Below the pieces are notes generated by a model that made no database searches, was not told the origin of the DNA, and saw nothing but the letters and a program-made list of their open reading frames with translations. Positions 27,201 to 34,100 of a stretch of 64,000 bases of DNA are shown here, piece after piece (the stretch's first letter is position 1; each line of letters opens with the position of its first letter). This stretch comes from Opisthocomus hoazin (lineage: Eukaryota > Chordata > Aves > Opisthocomiformes > Opisthocomidae). The translations under genes were made by a program, and so were the position numbers. The stretch spans positions 16,949,001-17,013,000 of the forward strand of contig NC_134427.1 of the NCBI RefSeq assembly GCF_030867145.1, in the 5' to 3' direction.

Positions 27201-27341
27201 CACCCACCGCCCAAAATGGCCGCGCGCCCCCGGCCCCGCCGCGCATCCCCCCCGCCGCGCATCCCCCCCGCCGCGGCACTCACCCACGGAGTCGGGCAGG
27301 GCCACGCCGCCCGGACGATGCTGAGTCAGGGCCTGCCGCAT
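51..27341 (-). CDS. TMEM255A: TMEM255A (FAM70A), four-pass membrane protein, whole gene span
   Basis: Nine coding exons joined by GT-AG introns give one uninterrupted 323-residue frame (972 nt with stop). The predicted protein has membrane segments at about residues 30-50, 60-82, 89-112 and 195-219. A cysteine-rich loop ([13 protein letters not shown]) lies between TM3 and TM4, and the tail is rich in Pro and Tyr. The tail carries PPxY motifs (PPRY and PPPY) that could bind WW-domain proteins such as NEDD4-type ligases; that role is inference. The match to vertebrate TMEM255A is strong along the whole length. The molecular function of the family is not established. The model lacks the 24-residue segment of the longest human isoform between exons 5 and 6, so it corresponds to a shorter isoform. 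The gene is divergent from ATP1B4, as in human Xq24. Exon phases agree at every junction, which supports the model strongly. Confidence 0.95.
210..4046. other. TMEM255A intron 8
   Basis: The intron contains a CR1 fragment at about 2574-3033, described separately. The part from about 780 to 2540 is GC-rich and gives several long chance open frames on both strands, none of which resembles a known protein. No other gene is seen. Confidence 0.7.
2574..3033 (+). mobile_element. CR1 LINE, 3' fragment, sense
   Basis: This is the 3' part of a CR1 retrotransposon in plus orientation. It encodes the usual CR1 ORF2 C-terminal peptides ([19 protein letters not shown], then [19 protein letters not shown]) and ends in the characteristic tail GATGACCCACAGAGGTC followed by ATTCTGTGATTCTGT. 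It is truncated at the 5' end, as most CR1 copies are. The long reading frame here is a relic of the retrotransposon, not a host gene. It lies in TMEM255A intron 8, opposite to the host transcript. Confidence 0.95.
4047..4190 (-). CDS. TMEM255A: TMEM255A coding exon 8
   Basis: This exon encodes residues 224-271, from TPSLPTLNC to PYSAYDFQ, in phase 0 at both ends. The acceptor is TTAACAG and the donor GTAGGG. It is rich in Tyr, Ser and Pro and begins the cytosolic tail after TM4. It also holds an LPPY motif. Confidence 0.95.
4524..4560. repeat. Two-copy 20-bp tandem duplication
   Basis: The 17-mer AAAATTAAGGTTTACAT occurs at 4524-4540 and again, identically, at 4544-4560, separated by CTG. 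This is a recent small duplication in a TMEM255A intron with no evident function. Confidence 0.9.
4990..5660 (+). mobile_element. Probable degenerate LTR-type element
   Basis: The segment has scattered LTR-like features: TATA-like stretches (CATAAAAATAG, CTTATAAATC), an AATAAA at about 5389, and a 3' segment at about 5520-5650 that aligns by eye with 13880-14010. Shared blocks include CCTAGCCGCACC and GTTAGAAAG / TTTAGAAAG followed by AAGGGG. Two separated copies of the same unique-looking text suggest an interspersed repeat family. No retroviral gene is visible. Both ends are uncertain, and I did not identify terminal TG/CA or a target duplication. Confidence 0.4.
5520..5541. repeat. Perfect 22-bp palindrome
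   Basis: Arms CGTTTAATAT and ATATTAAACG are exact reverse complements with AC between them. The palindrome sits between two copies of CGACTGGACTG (5471-5481 and 5543-5553), inside the probable LTR element. Confidence 0.9.
6656..6818 (-). CDS. TMEM255A: TMEM255A coding exon 7 (TM4)
   Basis: This exon encodes residues 169-223, from the split Asn codon through [14 protein letters not shown] to the fourth membrane segment (about 195-219, containing [16 protein letters not shown]), ending GGFKDM. The acceptor is TTTTCTAATCTAG and the donor GTAAGA. The start phase (one base of a split codon) fits exon 6 exactly. Confidence 0.96.
6819..9547. other. TMEM255A intron 6
   Basis: I see no gene, clear repeat family or RNA gene in this intron. 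A GC-richer stretch at about 7100-7470 produces overlapping chance frames on both strands. Confidence 0.6.
9548..9636 (-). CDS. TMEM255A: TMEM255A coding exon 6 (Cys-rich loop)
   Basis: This exon encodes residues 140-168, from [15 protein letters not shown] to [10 protein letters not shown], plus two bases of the split Asn codon. The acceptor is TTGTACAG after a long T-run and the donor GTGAGT. The cysteine cluster is the conserved loop between TM3 and TM4 and probably forms disulfides. Confidence 0.95.
9637..10688. other. TMEM255A intron 5
   Basis: Longer human TMEM255A isoforms carry an extra 24-residue phase-0 exon in the corresponding place. I looked for a matching minus-strand exon here and did not recognise one. 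Nothing else is seen. Confidence 0.5.
10689..10751 (-). CDS. TMEM255A: TMEM255A coding exon 5
   Basis: This 63-bp exon encodes residues 119-139, from [10 protein letters not shown] to STTPPE, phase 0 at both ends, with acceptor GTCGGCAG and donor GTGAGA. It follows TM3 and begins the loop. The human counterpart starts DLKPLYANRC. Confidence 0.93.
10752..12568. other. TMEM255A intron 4
   Basis: A GC-rich stretch at 10890-11820 gives a 306-codon open frame on the plus strand. Its composition (Gly, Ala, Arg, Ser rich, no recognisable domain) and lack of splice or start context mark it as a chance frame. The rest is A/T-rich with nothing recognisable. Confidence 0.6.
12569..12658 (-). CDS. TMEM255A: TMEM255A coding exon 4 (TM3)
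   Basis: This 90-bp exon encodes residues 89-118, from [16 protein letters not shown] to VFAARHI, which form the third membrane segment. It is phase 0 at both ends, with acceptor CTTCCTCAG and donor GTAAGT. The peptide is nearly identical to the human protein. Confidence 0.97.
13140..14010 (+). mobile_element. Probable LTR-retroelement-derived region
   Basis: The segment has a possible LTR start (TGTCGGGCCCC at about 13470), a TATA-like GAGTATAAATC at about 13548, an AATAAATAAT at about 13791, and a 3' block at 13880-14010 shared with the element at about 5520-5650. Upstream of 13470 is a 27-bp near-tandem duplication. No intact gag, pol or env is seen. The most economical reading is a degraded solo LTR plus flank of an avian endogenous retrovirus family, but no terminal target duplication was found. 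Confidence 0.4.
13281..13334. repeat. Near-tandem duplication, 2 x 27 bp
   Basis: Units at 13281-13307 and 13308-13334 differ at a few positions and share the cores TGAGCAACRTGCTTRTC and TKGCAA-type ends. Being a multiple of three, the unit leaves an open frame on the minus strand (repeated DKHVAQV), but no gene context supports translation. Confidence 0.85.
16364..16400. repeat. Short CAGGCAGG-type tandem repeat
   Basis: Repeated GCAGGCAGGCAGAGCAGGC-like text forms an imperfect short tandem array in TMEM255A intron 3, with no evident role. Confidence 0.7.
18753..18815 (-). CDS. TMEM255A: TMEM255A coding exon 3 (TM2)
   Basis: This 63-bp exon encodes residues 68-88, [16 protein letters not shown] then NKRQM, completing the second membrane segment. 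It is phase 0 at both ends, with acceptor GTTTTTCAG and donor GTAAGTT. It is too short to be seen as an isolated open frame and was found by homology and splice sites. Confidence 0.96.
18816..23221. other. TMEM255A intron 2
   Basis: Only short chance frames are present. I recognise no CR1 copy, RNA gene or conserved exon in this intron. Confidence 0.55.
23222..23364 (-). CDS. TMEM255A: TMEM255A coding exon 2 (TM1)
   Basis: This exon encodes residues 20-67, from the split Gly through [18 protein letters not shown] to VGGYYPGVI. It contains TM1 (about 30-50) and the NVT glycosylation sequon in the first loop. The acceptor is TGTTTTTAG and the donor GTAAGT. Confidence 0.97.
23365..27283. other. 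TMEM255A intron 1
   Basis: No internal gene is seen. The 3' two-thirds is unremarkable. The part from about 26800 belongs to the CpG island, including a 16-base G run at 26808-26823 that is prone to assembly error. Confidence 0.6.
26808..26823 (+). repeat. Homopolymer G run (16)
   Basis: Sixteen consecutive G bases are followed by A and five more G. This could form a G-quadruplex, and its length is likely uncertain in the assembly. Confidence 0.9.
27284..27341 (-). CDS. TMEM255A: TMEM255A coding exon 1 (start)
   Basis: This exon encodes residues 1-19, [19 protein letters not shown], plus the first base of a Gly codon completed by exon 2. The donor is GTGAGT. The human protein starts MHQSLTQQ and continues SLPDSMG, which supports this start. 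Confidence 0.92.
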
Positions 27342-27577
27342 GCTGCCGCCCCCCGCTCCGCGCCGCAGCCCGCCGAGCCCCGACGGCGGACCGAGCCCCG
27401 GCCCCCGGCTCCGCTGCGCCTGCGCGATGGGGCGGTGGCGAGACCCGGGGGCGGGGCGGGGCCGGGCCTGCGGGCGGGGCTCGGCGCGTGCCGCTTCTCC
27501 CCCCGCCCCCCCTGTGTCCCTGAGCCCCGGGGCCGTGCTGGTGGCAGCCACCGCGCCGCCGCCACTGGCACAGACAG

Positions 27578-28367
27578 AGGATCACAGAGGCATTGGGGTT
27601 GGACAGGACCTCTGAGATCACGTCCAGCCATCACCCCAACACCATGACACCTGCTAAACCATGTCCCCAAGGGCCACATCCACACGTTTTGTGAACCCCT
27701 CCAGCGATGGGGACGCCACCACCTCCCTGGGCAGCCTGTTCCGGTGCCTGACTGCTCTTTCAGTAAAGAATTGTTCCTAATAACCAACCTAAACCTCCCC
27801 TGATGCAACCTGAGGCCATTGCCTCTCATCCTATCACTATTTACTTGGGAGAAGAGACCAACACCCACCTCACTACAACCTCCCTTCAGGTAGCTGTAGA
27901 GAGCAATAAGGTCTCCCCTCAGCCTCCTCTTCTCCAGACTAAACAGCCCCAGCTCCCTCAGCTGCTCCTCACAAGACTTGTTCTCCAGACCCCTCAACAG
28001 CTTCGTTGCCCTTCTCTGGACATGCTCCAGCCCCTCAATGTCCTTCTTGTAGTGAGGGGCCCAACACTGAACACAGTACTCCAGGTGTGGCCTCACCAGT
28101 GCCCAGCACAGGGGCACGATCACCTCCCTGCTCCTGCTGGCCACACCATTCCTGATCCAAGCCAGGATGCCGTTGGCCTTCTTGGCCACCTGGGCACACT
28201 GCTGGCTCATGTTCAGCAGCTGTCGACCAGCACCCCCAGGTCCTTTTCCACCAGGCAGCTCTCCAGCCACTCCTCCCCAAGCCTGTAGCGTTGCATGGGG
28301 TTGGTGTGACCCAAGTGCAGGACCTGGCACTTGGCCTTGTTGAACCTCATACAGACGGCCTCGGCCC
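27578..28367 (-). mobile_element. CR1 LINE, 3' part (left of nested LTR)
   Basis: This is an antisense CR1 3' region. On the minus strand it encodes CR1 ORF2 C-terminal peptides such as [20 protein letters not shown] and ends near 27578 in the degenerate tail TGTGATCCTCTGTC. It continues on the far side of the LTR at 28777. Confidence 0.93.
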
Positions 28368-28771
28368 TGTCCTGGGTTTGGCCAGGACAGGGTTAATTTT
28401 CACCGGACTCCAGGAAGGGGCACAGCCGGGGGGCGGGGACTGACCCCACCTGGCCAAACAGAGCCCGGTATTCCATGCCATGTGACGTCACGCTGGGTTC
28501 CGGTGGGGGAGGGCGGTGCGGCGGGGACTCTCTCACGGCTCGGGAGCGTGCGGCGCCGGTGCGGTCCGAGAGAGCGGGTCTGTTTCTGTCGTGTTTTCCC
28601 CTTATCTGTATCGTTGTTGTTCCTGTTTCCCTCTGTTTGCTGTTCTGTTAAACTGCCCTTATCCCGACCCACCGGTTTCTGCCTGTTTCTTTTCATTCTC
28701 CTCCGCACGCCGGCGGGGGGAGGGGCGGCCGCGTGGCGCTTTTGTTGCCGGCAGCAGCCGAAACCAAAACA
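28368..28771 (+). mobile_element. Solo LTR of an avian ERV (ERVL-like), 404 bp
   Basis: The element begins TGTCCTGGGTTTGGCCAGGA and ends AACCAAAACA, so it has TG...CA termini. It is flanked by an exact 5-bp target duplication GGCCC (28363-28367 and 28772-28776). A GTTAATTTTC block follows the start. A TAAACTGCCCTTATCCC block and GGGGCGGCCGCGTGGCGC near the 3' end match the layout of the common avian LTR of this type. No internal retroviral genes are present, which indicates LTR-LTR recombination. It interrupts an older CR1, which dates it as the younger insertion. Confidence 0.92.
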
Positions 28772-28776
28772 GGCCC

Positions 28777-28965
28777 ATCGATCCAGTCTGTCCAGATCCC
28801 TCTGCAGAGCCTTCCTACCCTTCAGCAGATCGACACTACCTCCAAGCTTGGTGTCTTCTGCAAACTTACTGAGGGAGCACTCAATCCCCTCATCCAGATC
28901 ATTGATAAAGATGTTAAACAAGACTGGACCCAAAACAGCCCTGAGGAACACCACTTGTGACTGCC
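28777..28965 (-). mobile_element. CR1 LINE, continuation right of nested LTR
   Basis: This segment continues the same antisense CR1. The minus strand encodes part of the reverse transcriptase ([12 protein letters not shown], then a degraded FAEDTKLGG where FADDTKLG is usual). Removing the LTR and one target copy restores a continuous CR1 text at the junction. Confidence 0.92.
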
Positions 28966-31091
28966 ATTGTACTTCTCGGTGCTCTCAGATCTCCGCTCCT
29001 GTCGATGCCCGTTGCTGCCCGCGCCCCGTCCCCGGGGGCAGCGCTGCCAGGAGACCCCGTAAGCTCCCTGCGTCTCCATCCCAGGAGCCGGGGCAGGCCC
29101 TCAGCCTCTTGTTTTCCATACTGTATCTGCAAAAAGGGGATAAAAGCATCTTCCCAGTAGGCTTCATAATTGCCTATAAATCACTTTAATGCCCTGGGCT
29201 GAGAGGTGCTAAGTGGAAATCATGTAATTATTTCAAGCCAAAGCATATTTCATCAAGTTAAAAGAAACTAATCCTCTCTTTGCTTCAAAAAGCCCACACT
29301 CTTATTGGAGAAGAGCCTAATCACCAGCTTCTCCCAGGAGAAAAGAGAAAGTGTACCCTGACAGCGGTGCGAGAGGCAAGTTACAAATGCCCACATCAAT
29401 TAATGGCAGAGAACACATCATGTCCAGAGAAAACAGCGGTTGTTTACCTCGGATGAACTAGAGGAGCCCCGTGCTCACTGCCTGTGCCCTGCCAGGCAGC
29501 AGGGCCAGCACCAGCCCCCTCTCGCTCAGCCCCCCAGCTCCATGACAGCAATGGAGGGGACAGGTCTCAGCTCCCTCTGCTCCGTGCCAGCGCAGGGCTG
29601 TGCGGCAGCGCAACCGCTGTGACGGGGTGCATGTGCCCCTGGGGAGCTGCTGCCGCCCCACAGCTGCCCACGCCACGTTAAATCCCTGTGCCCCAGCCCA
29701 GCTCCCCAGCTCCAGGCAGGCTCCGGTACCGAGCCAGCCCTGCCTGCATACCCGGCAGCAGGTGCGCGGCAGCCCCGGCCAACTCGGCGCAGACCGGGGC
29801 GGCTGCCAGGCCTCTTTCTTTCCCGCTGTGCCCATTTATTAGCACAGCCGGTGAGCGGCTTTCAGCCATGCTCGGGAGAGGAAAGGGAGAAACGATGCTT
29901 TGGCTGCTTGGACCGTGTGGTGCAGCCCCGCGGGAGCCCGAGAGGGATGTCCCCATGCCTCCGGGCAAAGCCCCAGCCTGGGGCAAGGCAGCCTTTCCCC
30001 ATGGCTGCATATCCCAAGAAGGGAAAGGGTCTCTGGCCTTGTTGGAAACGTGCCGAGGGAATGAGCTGGTGGATGGTCCCGAGCTCCTGCTGGGACAGAC
30101 ACTGTACAACAAGCCATGCTGCTCCTTGAGCGCTGCGTGGGCACAGCCGTCACACCGCTGGAGCCGTTCCAGGCACTGCTGCGTGTGCAGCAGCGGGCAG
30201 GGCTGTGGCAAGGCTGGCCCGACACCAGTGCCCTGTCCCCCAGCTGCCCCCAGCGCTCCCACCGCGCCAGCCCCTCACACCGGTGGAATTCCAGCATGCA
30301 GCTCCCGTGCCCCTCATGCACCATCTCGTGCCCGTAATTCGCTGGTGGTGGAAAATCTGATACTCCCCAGCCTGGGTTCGCAGGGTGCCACTGCAAGGTG
30401 TCCCTCTGGGGTTTGTCTTGGTGGCTGTGGCTGGCTCTTAGAGCCAGGTCAGGGCAGCCGATGCTGCACACTCCTAGCTGCTGTCTCAATTCAAACGGAT
30501 AAATATAGACCTACCCCTCACACTACCCCCTCGCTGCAAAAGAGATTTTGCAAGCATTAGACATGGCCCTGCCGTGACTGACAAGAGCATATTGACGGAC
30601 ACATGTGGCCATTGAAAGCCCTAGTGATTTGCTAATATTTATTAACAGTTATGCGGTCTCCCCGGGGCGGAGAGACCAGCTTCCCCATGTAGGGCGCTGG
30701 CTGGCCTTGGTGGGGACTCGGGCGCGGGGCAGAACGCTGTGAGGGTGCTGCAAAGGGCACCAGGTGCCAGGGGGCTCGGGACAGGATCCTGTTGCCTTGA
30801 GCTCACCCCTGTTAGGAAAGCAAGTTATTTTTTGATCCACTCCCAAACGCTGAAGTCCTGCAGGGTAGGGAGGGAAAACAGTGTGGTTCCCCGCAGACAG
30901 GCAAAGGTCTTTGCGCAGCCGTGCTCCCTCAGCCTTTTTGGGGGGTGCTGGGGGCTGGGGAGCTGTGCTGGGGAGGGGGCTGTGCCCACAGGTCCCTGAG
31001 GACTGGGGTGACATGGCACCCACGATGGAGCTGGTGCTACTGGGCTCCTGCGGTGCTAACACTCACGTTTCTCTGCACTTCCCACCCAGGG

Positions 31092-31154
31092 ATGGACGGG
31101 AATACCAGCGCCGGGGGCACAGAGGGCCAGCACAGGAGCCCCCACCAGAAGGCG
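31092..31154 (+). CDS. ATP1B4: ATP1B4 coding exon 1 (predicted start)
   Basis: This exon encodes residues 1-21, [12 protein letters not shown] through SPHQKA, ending at donor GTGAGT in phase 0, which matches exon 2. The ATG lies three bases after a sequence resembling a splice acceptor, so a 5' exon may precede it. Nothing in homologues that I can recall confirms this N-terminus, hence the moderate confidence. Confidence 0.65.
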
Positions 31155-34100
31155 GTGAGTCTTTTGGGGGCTGTTGGCCACCCTCTGAGAACTGAGGCAG
31201 GGGCTGCTGCCAGGGACCTGCTTCATGGCTGACAAACAGAGCTACTTTGCTTTAGGAAATGCTGCTTCATCCCTTAGGCAAAGTGTAAGGACTTTGCTCT
31301 GAGAGGGGAAGGGGCAGTGGGGGGTCTGGCTGGGGATCCTGGGCAGCGAGGGGGGCGAGGAGGGATGGGGACACCTGGGCATGGGCCACCCTCTGCACAC
31401 CTGGCTTTCAGCAGGAGGAACCTGCTGTGGAGAGCTGGCCTGGCTGGGGCGAGGATGACGGAAAGACCCCAGCCTCCCTGGGGGCACCCATGGCCGTCAG
31501 CACCTCGTGGTCCCCCCAGGGATGAACCCCAGCTTTGCTTCGCTGCCCGGAGTCACCCCAGTGGGCAGCAGCCCGGGGCTGTCCAGTGTCCCGACAGGTC
31601 CCGCCGTGGCTGTGCCCCCTCCGTGCCCCCAGCATACTGCTACCCAGCTCCTGCCGCTCCTCCCACCCCTTGTCCAGGCGCAAGGGGCTGCTCCGAGACC
31701 ACCTCTGGTCCTGGGCTGCTGACATACAGCACCTGCAAGGGGCTGCAACCCAGACCTAACCCAGCTCCCTAGCTCAGAGACCTCCACCAGGGACCTGACA
31801 GTGGACTCATCCTGTCCTGTCTGGCTGCCCCACAGAGAGCTCCCTGCCCGGGGGGAGCACCCGGGCCCCCCTCACCTTCCCACGCTGCCACTGAGCCCCC
31901 GTGGCCTCTCCCAGTCCACCGGCAGGACTGGAACCTTCACCGAGCGCTGGGTGGAACCAGGAGAGCTGCAAACTTTACCCTCCTTGCAAAAGCCTTCTGC
32001 AGGGCAGAGCCATAGGGTTCCCGGGGTGAGAGCCCATGGGGGGCTGCCCCCGCGTCCCCCCGCAGCTCTCGGCATCGGTAGAGAGCTCTGCGCTGCCCAT
32101 GTGCTGCCCTCGCTGCCTCCCAGCTGCAGCTGGTGTGAAATCCAGAGGGCTTTTCCCAAAGCAGCGCTAAGCATCGGTGCAGAGTCCCTCTGAGCGGTCC
32201 CTGCTACTCTGGCAGTCCGAGAAAATGTTTCCAGAACAGCTGCTGGTAGCTCTTTTATTTAACGGGGAGGAGAGTGGGAGGAAGGAGAACTCCCCTCCTC
32301 CTCCACTTCTTCCATCACTCGCTCCTCCGCAGGTGTCCCGGCAGCCAGCAGCTCCTGCACCTCTTCTCCCATGTCCCTGCCGATTACTCATGCTGGGGCT
32401 GCTGCTTCCCCACTCCAAAATCCTCTGGCTTCTCCAGCCCTGCATGGCTCCTGCAGGCAGCCGCTGGCTTGGGAAGGGCTCCAGCCGGTGGTGCGGGACC
32501 TGGGCCAAGCGTTGCCTTCATTGTACGGGCGGCTGCGGGCATTTTGCCGGCAGCAACACTCTGACGCAGACGTGCTCCCAGATGAGCCCCACTGGGGCTT
32601 TAACTGGGTCCAGATGGGGCAATCTGAGGGATGTTGACGGTTTACAGCCCCCCTGAGTCTGGCCCAGGCTCTCTGAGGCATGACTTCGGGCTTTGGAGTC
32701 GGTACTTCCCCCTCATTCTCACTGTTCTGCAGTGTTCGTGTGTCTGAGCAGAGTTTAATCCCCCCCCCCGATGTGAAGGTGTTTCCAAGCCAGACTTTCT
32801 GCCAAGCTGCTGGCCGCTTCCCAGCTCTCCAGGGGTGACCCGTGGGGTGTAGATAGCTTGCTTGTCCGCCCTAGCTCCGACAGCTGTCCGTGGCCAGCAG
32901 GTTTCCACGGCCCTCGGCGCAGACACAGGGTGATCGTGCCAACGCAGCTGCTGCGGGGCCATGCTCGCAGCAGGCATGGCCACCTCGGGGAGACACAGCC
33001 GAGGCGGGCGAGCGTGGCCCCGACCTGGCTGGGAGCTGCTGAGCCCTGCTGCAGCGTTTGCATTAAAGCAGGGGAGGCGATGAACCCATCCAGATCTCAG
33101 CATCATGCCTTCTCCCCGGCCGTTCATGGCCCAGCCCTGCCCCGAGCTCAGGGCGAGGTCTGCACCCTCTCCCACCTCGCTGCCGGCTTTTGGAGCCTGC
33201 TGGGATCAAGGAGCCGTGTCTCATCTCAAGCAACTCTTGGCCAGGCACGGGCACAGAGAGATCTGTGTTGCCGAGCTCCAGACAAAAAAGTTTTCACCAC
33301 TGAGGCAAAATGCAAACTCTCGCTGCCTGGGGAGACGCTTTTCCCTGGAATTTAGTGTAAAATTAAAAAAAGAACAACACAGGGATTTCTCCAAAGACTA
33401 AGCACTTGCTCGCACGCCAGGAAAAACAAACTGGATGACCTCTTAAATAATGCTGCCTGCTGTCATCTGTGGCAGCACGGAAAACGTGCGTTTGAGCTCA
33501 GAGACGTTGCAGAAGCGTGGGAACAACCCTGGCCCTCCCAGCTCACGGGATTTCTTGGTCGTGTACACGCAGGTGGAATAAGATGAGTTTCTGGAACTGC
33601 CAGGACAAGGAGACAGTACCCGGTGTGACGGCAGTGACGTACATGTCATGGAAAAATGGATGCTGGGATCTAAGTGATCTCAAGTCAGGACAGCCAAAAC
33701 TGCCTCTCTCTAACTCAAGAGCGATGATGGGAAAATGGAAATTTGAAACATTTCCAGCTATTAAGTGCTTTTGCATTTATTTTTGGCCAATGAGATATTC
33801 AGCTTTAGTGTGGGGGTTGTGTTCTGTGACTCTTCCAGGAAAATAAGCATGAGGAGAAGGTCCAGGATCCTGACAGAAGAGAGGACGAGACCAAGGCAGA
33901 GATGGGGAGGAAAACCTGGGCAGACCTGGCTGGGGAGATGAAGATGTTCCTGTGGAACCCGGAGGACAGAACATGCCTGGGGAGAACGGCCAAGAGCTGG
34001 GGTAGGTCCTTGCTCAAGCCCCGCTTTCGGGGATCACTGCGTTTTCTGCTTCACAGTGGAGGCACTTGCCTGTGAACGTTCTTGATAGCTCAGACTGATC

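Larger units (their letters stand above)
26800..27560 (-). promoter_or_regulatory. CpG island / promoter region of TMEM255A
   Basis: The sequence is strongly GC-rich with dense CpG, in contrast to A/T-rich DNA on either side, and contains the first coding exon. GGGGCGGGG-type Sp1/KLF boxes occur near 27450-27480, upstream of the start codon. The exact transcription start is not visible. The island also produces long chance frames on both strands. Confidence 0.8.
27342..31091. other. Divergent intergenic interval TMEM255A / ATP1B4
   Basis: The interval holds the rest of the TMEM255A CpG island, an antisense CR1 split by a solo LTR (27578-28965), and GC-rich sequence from about 29440 to 31090 with long chance frames on both strands. 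A possible splice acceptor (TTTCTCTGCACTTCCCACCCAG) lies just upstream of the ATP1B4 start, so an upstream non-coding ATP1B4 exon may lie here. I could not locate it. Confidence 0.6.

Noticed and set aside
26712-27551. 279-codon minus-strand open frame over the TMEM255A CpG island
   Set aside because: Only its middle contains the real exon 1. The rest is Arg/Gly/Pro-rich CpG-island translation reading through the donor site.
27326-28330. 334-codon minus-strand open frame
   Set aside because: It is a CR1 ORF2 relic fused by chance to CpG-island sequence.
29688-30560. 290-codon plus-strand frame and 216-codon minus-strand frame in the divergent interval
   Set aside because: Both are in GC-rich DNA with overlapping open frames on several strands, and neither shows a known domain or gene structure.
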